From positions 1 through 41,545 of the forward strand of contig NZ_UQRQ01000026.1 in NCBI RefSeq assembly GCF_900543425.1: a stretch of DNA of 41,545 nucleotides. Direction: 5' to 3'. The notes beneath the pieces were generated by a model that saw nothing but the letters and a program-made list of their open reading frames with translations, was not told the origin of the DNA and made no database searches. Positions 34,520-41,545 of the stretch are shown in pieces; the stretch's first letter is position 1; every line of letters starts with the position of its first letter. This DNA comes from an uncultured Sanguibacteroides sp. Its GTDB lineage: Bacteria; Bacteroidota; Bacteroidia; Bacteroidales; Marinifilaceae. The translations under genes were made by a program, and so were the position numbers.

Positions 34520-34644
34520 TTCTCTGATATTTTTTAAGTTTAGTTTATTTCTTTATATGTGAAATGCATTCAAAAAGTTGTTATATTGTCATTAAAAATA
34601 AATAACCAAATGATGGGAAATACGTTTCAGAGTATAAAAAAGCG

Positions 34645-35550
34645 ATGATGAGAACAATTATATTATTCTTGATGTTGTTTTTAGTAAACTACATGATTAT
34701 GGCACAAAAGAAAGAGTTAACAGCGGATGAAAAACAGGTAATCATTCATAAAGGGACGGAGAGACCTTTCACGGGTAAATATTATGATTTTAAGGCAAAA
34801 GGGACATACGTTTGCAAGCAATGCGGGACTCCGCTTTACCGTTCAGAGGATAAGTTTGATTCCCAGTGCGGATGGCCGAGTTTTGATGATGAGATTTCGG
34901 GAGCGGTGAAACGGGTACCGGATGCTGACGGGAGGCGGACAGAGATTGTCTGCGCTCGTTGTGGGGCGCACTTGGGGCACGTGTTCATGGGGGAGGGTTT
35001 TACCCCGAAGAATACCCGTCATTGTGTGAATTCGATCTCGATGGAATTTGTTCCCGCGGAAGAATTGAAAATAGACACGGCTATTTTTGCCGGGGGATGT
35101 TTTTGGGGTGTGGAGTATTACATGAAAAAGGCTCCCGGGGTGCTTGCCGTTGAGTCCGGATACATTGGCGGGAAAGTTGAGGACCCGTCTTACGAGGAAG
35201 TATGTGAGGGAAACACGGGACACGTGGAGGCGGTACGAGTGTTGTTTGATACATCGAAGACCGATTACGAGACGTTGGCAAAGTTATTTTTCGAAATACA
35301 TGATCCCACGCAAAAAGATCACCAAGGACCGGATTACGGAGAACAATATCGTTCGGAAATATTCTATAATAGTCCGGAACAGAAGGCCGTGGCTGAAAAG
35401 CTGATACAGGAGTTAAAAGTGAAGGGCTATGCGGTGGTGACCCGGTTAGCTCCGGCTACAACATTTTGGGTGGCAGAGGATTATCATCAGAATTACTATA
35501 CTAGGAAAGGAACTTTGCCTTATTGTCATGGATATACGAGGCGATTTTGA
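34645..35550 (+). CDS. Secreted bifunctional methionine sulfoxide reductase MsrB-MsrA
   Basis: Repairs oxidised methionine in envelope proteins: MsrB reduces the R form and MsrA the S form of methionine sulfoxide. 301 residues. A signal peptide (MMRTIILFLMLFLVNYMIMA), then MsrB with its zinc site CKQC (57-60) and CARC (103-106) and catalytic Cys127 (TRHCVNS), then MsrA with catalytic Cys152 (GGCFWG) and the ending CHGYTRRF. The order is MsrB then MsrA, the reverse of many fusions. The start could be either of two adjacent ATGs. It stands alone and divergent from the HdeD-like gene. Confidence 0.95.
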   Translation: MMRTIILFLMLFLVNYMIMAQKKELTADEKQVIIHKGTERPFTGKYYDFKAKGTYVCKQCGTPLYRSEDKFDSQCGWPSFDDEISGAVKRVPDADGRRTEIVCARCGAHLGHVFMGEGFTPKNTRHCVNSISMEFVPAEELKIDTAIFAGGCFWGVEYYMKKAPGVLAVESGYIGGKVEDPSYEEVCEGNTGHVEAVRVLFDTSKTDYETLAKLFFEIHDPTQKDHQGPDYGEQYRSEIFYNSPEQKAVAEKLIQELKVKGYAVVTRLAPATTFWVAEDYHQNYYTRKGTLPYCHGYTRRF

Positions 35551-35560
35551 AAAAATCATG

Positions 35561-35568
35561 TACCTTTG
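35561..35568 (+). promoter_or_regulatory. Promoter -7 box for the NifX-like gene
   Basis: TACCTTTG matches TAnnTTTG, 62 bases before the ATG. No -33 box at the proper spacing. Confidence 0.5.
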
Positions 35569-35630
35569 TTTGGATAAATATTTCAAAGGATAACAGAGAA
35601 TTTATTTATATAAAAGAAAGGAATTGAATC

Positions 35631-36011
35631 ATGAAAATTGCAGTACCAACAAGAGAAAACGTTGTTGATGATCATTTTGGACATTGCGCATATTACACGC
35701 TGTTCACGGTAGATGACGATAAAAATATCACGAATACTGAAACACTCCCTTCTCCACAAGGATGCGGTTGTAAATCGAATATTGCTTCTGTGTTGAAAGA
35801 AAAAGGGGTTACCGTGATGCTTGCCGGCAGCATGGGTGACGGTGCTTTAAAGGTATTAAGTGACCAAGGAATTAAAGTTTTCCGTGGTTGTAAAGGGGAT
35901 GTCCGGAAAATAGCGGAAGGTTATTTAAAAGGGTTTATCCTGGATTCCGGCATCGGTTGCCATCATCATCACGAAGGGGAAGAACACCAGTGTAGTCATC
36001 ATAAAGAGTAA
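35631..36011 (+). CDS. NifX/NifB-type (dinitrogenase cofactor-like) protein with His-rich tail
   Basis: A 126-residue protein of the dinitrogenase iron-molybdenum cofactor family: N-terminal MKIAVPTRENVVDDHFGHC, the central turn LAGSMGDGALKVLSDQGIKV and CKGDVRKI. In organisms without nitrogenase these small proteins are thought to bind or carry metal clusters. The C-terminus is a metal-binding-like tail: CHHHHEGEEHQCSHH. Extra cysteines CGCK sit near residue 46. No nif gene is nearby. The stop codon lies within a hairpin shared with the convergent CNNM/CorC-type gene. Confidence 0.88.
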   Translation: MKIAVPTRENVVDDHFGHCAYYTLFTVDDDKNITNTETLPSPQGCGCKSNIASVLKEKGVTVMLAGSMGDGALKVLSDQGIKVFRGCKGDVRKIAEGYLKGFILDSGIGCHHHHEGEEHQCSHHKE

Positions 36012-36030
36012 GGGAAACCCCTTACTCTTT
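36003..36030. terminator. Shared hairpin over both stop codons of convergent genes
   Basis: AAAGAGTAAGGG (36003-36014) pairs perfectly with CCCTTACTCTTT (36019-36030) around a 4-base loop. It contains the stop codon of the NifX-like gene on one strand and that of the CNNM/CorC gene on the other. T-rich sequence follows on the plus strand (GTTTATTTTG). Probably ends both transcripts. Confidence 0.75.
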
Positions 36031-37293
36031 GTTTATTTTGACAAGGACTTTGTCGATTCGAGCGGCATCCATATCCACGATTTCAAACTCGAAGTTATAC
36101 CAGGTCAATTTCTCTCCGGTCTGGGGAATATGTTCCAAAATCTTTAAGATCAGTCCACTTAACGTGTTGTAGTAATGGTTTGCATAAAGACATTCCATAT
36201 CGAAATAGGCCAAGAAATCATAGAAAGGACATTGGCCGTCCACGAGATAAGTACCATCTTCCCGTTGCACGATGTCCGGCTCTTCTCCAAGCTCCGGCAG
36301 GTCTCCGATCAAGGCTTTTAGAATATCCTGTAACGTCACGATCCCTTCGATACTTCCGAATTCATCCGTGACCAATCCATATTTTATATGTCCCTGTTTC
36401 AAATGTTCCATGGCGTTATACACGCTTTGATTCTGGGGAAAATACTGAGGTGGGCGAACGATGGATTTTAGATTAAAATCCGGGGTATCCATTCTTCCAA
36501 AAAGGTCTTTCAGGAAAACAACCCCGACGATATTATCCAATTTCGTGTCAGCCACCGGGTAAATAGTGTGAAGATGTGCGTTTACCGTTTCTCGTAGAGT
36601 CTCGTTACTATCTTGTATGTTCAGCCAGATGAGATCACTCCGGTGTGTCATGATGGAGCCGAGATCCCGGTCTCCGAGATTAAACACCCGTTCCACGATG
36701 TCTTGTTCTACTTCTTGAATCTCACCTTCGGCGGTACTTTCTTGGATGATTGCTTTAATTTCCTCTTCCGTGATTTTGTTCTCTCCCGATTTGTTCAATC
36801 CCAATAGTCTCATCATGAATGACGTGCTGGCAGAGAGTAACCACACGAAAGGTGAGGCTATACGGGAAAGAATATCCATCGGGGCGGCAATTAGTTTTGC
36901 CATTCTTTCCGCGGCGACCATTCCTATGCGTTTGGGTACGAGTTCCCCGAAAATTAGTGTGAGATAAGTCACGACGATTACGATAAGCGTTTTGGATATT
37001 AGTAATGCGTGAGGTTGTAACACCTCTATTTTTTCTACCCATACTGCCAAGTCTCCAGCGAGGGCTTGCCCGGAATAAAGACCGGTAAGGATACCGATTA
37101 ACGTGATTCCAATCTGTATGGTCGAAAGGAATCGATCCGGTTGATTTGCTAATTTTAATGCTCTTTGTGCGGATTTGTTCCCGCTTTTGGCTTCTGTTTC
37201 AAGACGGGATTTACGGGCAGAGACCATCGCTATTTCAGACATGGCGAGTACCCCGTTTAAAATGATAAGTCCTATGATGATTAGAAATTCCAT
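36022..37293 (-). CDS. CNNM/CorC-family membrane protein with CBS pair (hemolysin C-like)
   Basis: Inner-membrane protein, 423 residues: DUF21/CNNM transmembrane part (about 1-190, starting MEFLIIIGLIILNGVLAMSE and with RKSRLET), CBS-domain pair at about 205-330 (IMTHRSDLIWLNI, VTDEFGSIEGIVTLQDIL), and a CorC/HlyC C-terminal domain. Relatives are linked to magnesium or other divalent cation efflux. The neighbouring antiporter and calcium ATPase genes on the same strand form an ion-homeostasis group, though a palindromic element separates them. Confidence 0.93.
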   Translation of the reverse strand: MEFLIIIGLIILNGVLAMSEIAMVSARKSRLETEAKSGNKSAQRALKLANQPDRFLSTIQIGITLIGILTGLYSGQALAGDLAVWVEKIEVLQPHALLISKTLIVIVVTYLTLIFGELVPKRIGMVAAERMAKLIAAPMDILSRIASPFVWLLSASTSFMMRLLGLNKSGENKITEEEIKAIIQESTAEGEIQEVEQDIVERVFNLGDRDLGSIMTHRSDLIWLNIQDSNETLRETVNAHLHTIYPVADTKLDNIVGVVFLKDLFGRMDTPDFNLKSIVRPPQYFPQNQSVYNAMEHLKQGHIKYGLVTDEFGSIEGIVTLQDILKALIGDLPELGEEPDIVQREDGTYLVDGQCPFYDFLAYFDMECLYANHYYNTLSGLILKILEHIPQTGEKLTWYNFEFEIVDMDAARIDKVLVKINKE

Positions 37294-37299
37294 ATATTA

Positions 37300-37344
37300 A
37301 TTTTAAATTTTAGATTTTAGATTCCAGCCGCCCAAAGTCAGCGC
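37300..37344 (-). repeat. Intergenic repeat directly upstream of the CNNM/CorC gene
   Basis: Second copy of the repeat at 33700-33743: GCGCTGACTTTGGGCGGCTG on the minus strand, then AATCTAAAAT-type runs to the start codon. A palindromic element lies on its far side in both places. Confidence 0.7.
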
Positions 37345-37349
37345 TTTAG

Positions 37350-37461
37350 CTACCCCCTCTAACTCCCCCTTGCACAGGGGGAGGAAACGCTACAATGTAA
37401 CATTGAAACGTCTTCTTGCGTCCGTTGCTTCACCGGTGTAAGGGGGAGCCAGAGGGGGTAG
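37350..37461. mobile_element. 112-bp palindromic element with 26-base inverted termini
   Basis: The ends 37350-37375 and 37436-37461 are inverted repeats with 23 of 26 bases matching. Two of the three mismatches become G-U pairs in minus-strand RNA, the strand on which the flanking genes are transcribed. A second, competing hairpin CTCCCCCT/AGGGGGAG lies at 37363-37383. No coding capacity. MITE-like or a dispersed intergenic repeat; a different family from the element at 33771, though similarly flanked. Confidence 0.7.
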
Positions 37462-37503
37462 TTTTTTCCATTCTGAATTCTAAATTTTAAATTCTACATT
37501 ACT

Positions 37504-39774
37504 CTAAATTTTCTCAACTTTTAATTGTCTCGGTCTTATAATTAGGAGTGAGGGTAACTTTGCAAAAAGTTCCTGATCTTTTGACAGCTTTTCGCAAGTG
37601 GTATAACTCATCACTAATAAGGTTTCTTTGTTTTCAATAAAAGTGTTCATGGTTAATGGTTTGTCCAGTACGAATTTGTTTGAATCGATTTGAACGAAAT
37701 CATTCATGATTCTGGATTGTAGTTGTTTATCCACCTGTTCGTTGATAAAGCAAATTCGGATGGTCATGCTTTGTTCGCCCAACCGGGTTCTGGCGTAATT
37801 GAAGAGAAACAAGTCGTCTTCACTATCAACGAGAAGTAAGATATGGGAAGCCTGCGTGAAACCTCTGTTCACGAAGATTCCCACGGAACAATCCACGTGA
37901 TCCATGATAGATTCCAGTTTTTGCCGGAGTAGCGTTCCCGGTAAATGTAACGGGCGATCTTTTAATTGTTTCAGCCAGCGGGAAATCGTGGTGAATCGTT
38001 TACCTAGTTTTCCGGGGGCCGTGCTATTGTCCTGCATGAATTGTTGTCCTGCTCCGACGAACAGGTAGTCCACGTGTTCTTTCTTGGCCACGTGAACCAT
38101 TTCCTGAATTAGTTTGTCGGTTACTTGATAACGTTCATCTACCTGTAAATTCAGATGGCGAGCCTCTTCCCGAAGGGGGATAAAACTCTCTTCTGCAAAT
38201 TCTTCCGCTTTGGCAGGATTTAAGTCAGTTCCCAACGTGAAGTGCGTGGCAATAAGTTGACTGTTTTGTAGCCGATGTCCTAGTAAAAGATCAGCCATAC
38301 CCAGTAAGGTTCTACCGGTTTCGGGACGACCAAAGGAGAGCAACACTTTCTCGTGGTGATGGGCTTTTTCCTCTTGTTTGGCAAATATCTTTTCCACGAG
38401 CGACAACATAGGGGTTGCCATGAACGTGGTCAATAAAGACATGATCAATAATACCACGAACATTTGGGCAGAAAGGATTCCCATCTCGAACCCGATGTTC
38501 AGGGCCACGAGTTGCATGAGTCCCCGTGTGTTCATTAGCGTGCCGACGATAAGACTATCTTTCCAGTTTTCGCCCACAGCCCGTGCAGCCAGCGTACACC
38601 CCCCAAACTTTCCGGCAATGGCTACCACGATGAACAGTAAGCACACACCCCATAGCTCCGGCGTGTTAATCAAACCGATTTCCGTGTGTAATCCAGAAAA
38701 GGCAAAGAATAGGGGAAGAAAGAATACCAAAGAAATGTCTTCCACCTTTTCCATCATGACTTTACGGAACCCGATGTTCGTGGGCATAACCACCCCGGCG
38801 ATAAATGCCCCAAAAAGGGCATGAATACCAATGATTTCTGTTGCTACCGACGAAAGTACCAGAAACAAGAATATGAATCCCACGAAGGTCTTGTTGATGA
38901 CTTCCGAGTTGGCATAAATATCCCCGATTTTACGCAGAAACGGACGCATGACCATAAACATGAAGGCGATATAGACGAGCGTTAAGGCAATGGTGTAGAG
39001 GGCGCTGACGAAACTACCCGCTTTAGCTAAGGCGATTACGATGGCCAGTAAACACCATGCGGTGACGTCATCATTGGCTGCCGAGGCTATGGATAACATT
39101 CCGACAGGGCTCTTTGTCATGTTACGTTCCTGCACGATTCGGGCCAACACGGGGAAGGCCGTGATACTCATGCTGATCCCGATGAACATGGCAAAAGGTA
39201 AAAATTCCGCTTGTTGTGCCCCGTAGTCAGCGTATACCCAGATGGCAGCTACCACTCCCAGGAAAAAAGGAACCACGATTCCGGCATGACTGATGACCAG
39301 AGTTTCGTTTAGTTTGTCTTTTATGACACTGAAATCTAACTCTAGTCCGATGACAAACATAAACAGAACTAACCCGATCTGGCTTAATAGGTTCAAGTTC
39401 ATCAGTGATTCAGGAGGGAATAGTGCGGCAGAGAATTCCGGAAAGAAATATCCCAGCAACGAAGGTCCCAAGACGATTCCGGCCACGATTTCACCCATAA
39501 CACCGGGTTGCCCGATGTATTTGAAAAGGAATGAGAAAATACGGACGGTGATCAAAATCACGATGATTTGTAACAACAAGATCGTTAGTGAGTTTGTCAG
39601 GTTGTCGGAAATGATTCGTTTGAATAGTTCAAATGAACTCATTTCCGTGTTTACCGTACTACTGACTTCTGAATGATCGATATGTTGACCCGTGCAAAGT
39701 GCAAAGTAAATCAAAGCACAGAAGACGGTCATCATGCCGAGATATATCCAGTAGTTTGTGCTATTCCTTTTCAT
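37504..39774 (-). CDS. CPA2-family cation:proton antiporter with C-terminal cytoplasmic domain
   Basis: Kef/NhaS-type monovalent cation/H+ exchanger, 756 residues. One N-terminal helix and a periplasmic loop precede about 12 membrane helices (residues of about 60-460) with family segments GQPGVMGEIVAGIVLGPSLLG and SAANDDVTAWCLLA, where the two Asp are the transport-site residues. The last 280 residues form a cytoplasmic domain that resembles universal-stress folds (LLFSFGRPETGR-like LLSFGRPETGRTLLG). The frame opens at a TTG at 39783; the ATG at 39772-39774, preceded by GGGG, is preferred. It starts 20 bases after the calcium ATPase stop, so the two are probably co-transcribed. Confidence 0.92.
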   Translation of the reverse strand: MKRNSTNYWIYLGMMTVFCALIYFALCTGQHIDHSEVSSTVNTEMSSFELFKRIISDNLTNSLTILLLQIIVILITVRIFSFLFKYIGQPGVMGEIVAGIVLGPSLLGYFFPEFSAALFPPESLMNLNLLSQIGLVLFMFVIGLELDFSVIKDKLNETLVISHAGIVVPFFLGVVAAIWVYADYGAQQAEFLPFAMFIGISMSITAFPVLARIVQERNMTKSPVGMLSIASAANDDVTAWCLLAIVIALAKAGSFVSALYTIALTLVYIAFMFMVMRPFLRKIGDIYANSEVINKTFVGFIFLFLVLSSVATEIIGIHALFGAFIAGVVMPTNIGFRKVMMEKVEDISLVFFLPLFFAFSGLHTEIGLINTPELWGVCLLFIVVAIAGKFGGCTLAARAVGENWKDSLIVGTLMNTRGLMQLVALNIGFEMGILSAQMFVVLLIMSLLTTFMATPMLSLVEKIFAKQEEKAHHHEKVLLSFGRPETGRTLLGMADLLLGHRLQNSQLIATHFTLGTDLNPAKAEEFAEESFIPLREEARHLNLQVDERYQVTDKLIQEMVHVAKKEHVDYLFVGAGQQFMQDNSTAPGKLGKRFTTISRWLKQLKDRPLHLPGTLLRQKLESIMDHVDCSVGIFVNRGFTQASHILLLVDSEDDLFLFNYARTRLGEQSMTIRICFINEQVDKQLQSRIMNDFVQIDSNKFVLDKPLTMNTFIENKETLLVMSYTTCEKLSKDQELFAKLPSLLIIRPRQLKVEKI

Positions 39775-39794
39775 GATCCCCAATAATTTTTACA

Positions 39795-41545
39795 CTACTT
39801 TCTGTTTTTCATTCGTTTGAACGCCCGGAATATTTCTCCCACCCAAAGTACAAGAGACGTGGCAAGCGTGATCCAGATCCATTCGCTCCAGGTCAACGGG
39901 ATGGTCCTGAAAACGGAACCACCGAAGTTGACTACGAGTATCTGTCCCACGATAATTGCCATTCCCACGGTGAGGAAGCCTTCGCTTTTGAATATATTTT
40001 TAAAGGCGGAATCATTTGTTCCGAAAGTCTTTGCATTAAACATGTTCCAGAACTGTAACATCACGAATACCGTGAAGAAGATCGTCAGGTTACGAAGTCC
40101 TTCCGGTGTTCCGGCCTCAATACCTCCGGCATAATTGGAGAGTACATATAACAAGCCGAGTAGGATAACCACGAACGTGATTCCGGTGGCTAATATCAGT
40201 CTCTGCATTTGAGGGACGATGATAAAGGCATTCGAGTTTCTCGGTTTTCGTTTCATCACTTCCGGGCTAGGCGGGAGTGAGGCTAAAGCCCCGGCAGCAA
40301 ACGTGTCCATGATGAGGTTTACCCACAACATCTGTGTTACCGTGATGGGAAGTTCCGAGCCGAACAAAGAGCCTAGTAATACAATAATCAAGGCTGCCAC
40401 GTTAATGGTAAGCTGGAACAAGATAAATCGTTGAATGTTTTGATATACAGAACGTCCCCACATCACGGCAGAGGTTATACTACTGAATGAGTCATCTAGC
40501 AAGGTGATGTCACTGGCCTCTTTAGCCACGGAGGTTCCGCTACCCATGGATAGACCCACGTGTGCATGATTCAAGGCGGGGGCGTCGTTCGTCCCGTCCC
40601 CGGTAACGGCCACGATGACTTGTTTTTGTTGTAGCAATTGAACGAGGCGTTGTTTGTCCATCGGCTCGGGACATGATTTTTAAATCCAGTACCCGATCCA
40701 AGGCCTCTTTATCGGTTAATTGTGCAAATTCAACTCCAGTGATCACGTTCCGATCGGTATCTTTTTCTGTCCACAGACCGATTTGTCTTCCGATCTCTTT
40801 TGCCGTACCCGGTGTATCTCCCGTCACCATTTTTACTTGTATTCCGGCATCAAAACAGCGTTTTACCGCGTCCGGTACATCCGGGCGGATCGGGTCAGAA
40901 ATTGCTACGATACCAAGGAAGGTTAATTCGGTGTTGTATAAGCGTCCGTCTTTAAAATGCGATTCATTATCCTCGATGACTTGGTAAGCAAAACCCAGTG
41001 TTCGCATGGCTTGATTTTGGTATTCCAGCAATTGGTTCTCCACGGTCGTTTTGTAATTGGCGATCGGTTGCCCTTCCCCGTCGATCAATGCGTTCTTACA
41101 TTGAGCGAAGATGATTTCGGGAGCTCCTTTCACGTATAGAATCTTTTTTCCCATGACGGGAGAGTCAACCAATGTGGCCATGTATTTCCGTTCCGTGGAA
41201 AAGGTTAACTGGTCGATCACCGTGGCATTTTCCCGGAGTTCTTGGTAATTTGCTTGTTGTCCGTTTAGCCAGAGTAATAAGGCAACCTCGGTCGGGTTGC
41301 CTAAGGTTTTCACTTTGTCCGGATCGGAAAAGTCGAGGAATGCAGTTGTATTCACGGCAATACCCTCTTTTATCAGTCGAGAATTCTCGTTATCAGCTAG
41401 TTGTTGATCTTTCAGACCGTAGAAGTTGGTTTTGTACACGGTCATCTGGTTTTGGGTCAGGGTTCCCGTTTTATCCGTACAAATAACGGTTGTAGCACCC
41501 ATCGTTTCGCAAGCGTGCATCTTCCGCACCAGATTATTGGTGGAA
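39795..41545 (-). pseudogene. PMCA-type calcium-translocating P-type ATPase, frameshifted and 5'-truncated by the window
   Basis: The N-terminal part runs off the window end and is open from 41545; it holds the phosphorylation motif DKTGTLTQNQMTV, KGAPEIIFAQC and TGDTPGTAKEIG. The C-terminal part (40661-39795) has GDGTNDAPAL, the membrane segment MLWVNLIMDTFA and the last helices. The two lie in different frames. The break is at about 40662: MSRA should be followed by about two residues (typically Arg-Pro) and then MDKQRL, but only one base separates GCC from ATG, which fits loss of five bases. After the break, the first frame runs on for about 40 unrelated residues to 40540. Without repair the enzyme would lose its hinge and C-terminal transmembrane helices. 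A real mutation and an assembly error cannot be told apart here. The intact family pumps calcium out of the cell. Confidence 0.88.

Noticed and set aside
1..41545. CRISPR array, prophage, integrase or transposase genes
   Set aside because: No regularly spaced repeats and no phage or transposase proteins were found; only short non-coding, MITE-like elements are present.

Overview
The window looks like a chromosomal segment from a gut-type Bacteroidales, most plausibly the Butyricimonas/Odoribacter group. This is inferred from gene content: a SusC/SusD pair with DUF4843 and PKD-like lipoproteins, a GldF-GldG fusion, an ExbB/ExbD/ExbD cluster, and Bacteroidetes-type promoters (TTTG, about 19-21 bases, TAnnTTTG). 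No 16S gene or other decisive marker is present.

Layout. (1) 1-1146: 3' part of glutamate dehydrogenase and a bidirectional terminator. (2) 1307-8974, minus strand: two tandem, paralogous giant membrane proteins of about 1100 residues. Each has an ABC-2-type permease-like membrane part, an M1-aminopeptidase-like ectodomain that has lost the zinc motif, and a golvesin-type C-terminal domain. They are preceded by a small secreted protein that reads like an immunoglobulin V-set domain. A 91-base sequence present as two direct copies (1169-1259 and 9210-9300) brackets this block. (3) 9353-22604, minus strand: an ECF sigma factor, a FecR anti-sigma factor, a SusC with an STN signalling domain, SusD, DUF4843 and PKD-like lipoproteins, a GldA-like ABC ATPase and a GldFG-type permease/auxiliary fusion, ending in a strong terminator. 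(4) 22617-27205, plus strand: TatD nuclease, type I asparaginase, an ExbB/4-TM/ExbD/ExbD motor cluster and tRNA-Arg(CCG). (5) 27254-32354: DJ-1/PfpI protein, hybrid sensor kinase, a convergent NtrC-type regulator, and a possible 27-residue membrane peptide. (6) 32355-41545: argH, an HdeD-like protein, secreted MsrB-MsrA, a NifX-like protein with a His-rich tail, a CNNM/CorC-type protein, a CPA2 antiporter, and a PMCA-type calcium ATPase split by an apparent 5-base deletion. Two palindromic, MITE-like intergenic elements lie in this part.

How it may work together. The sigma/FecR/STN-SusC set is a cell-surface signalling and TonB-dependent uptake system. It has no glycoside hydrolase, so it is not an ordinary polysaccharide locus. 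The ABC ATPase is the only one in the window and sits beside three membrane proteins with permease-like regions (GldFG and the two giants), so one ATPase may serve several of them. The giants, the Ig-like protein and the Gld-type ABC genes form the most unusual part of the window. Their function cannot be read from sequence and is left open.
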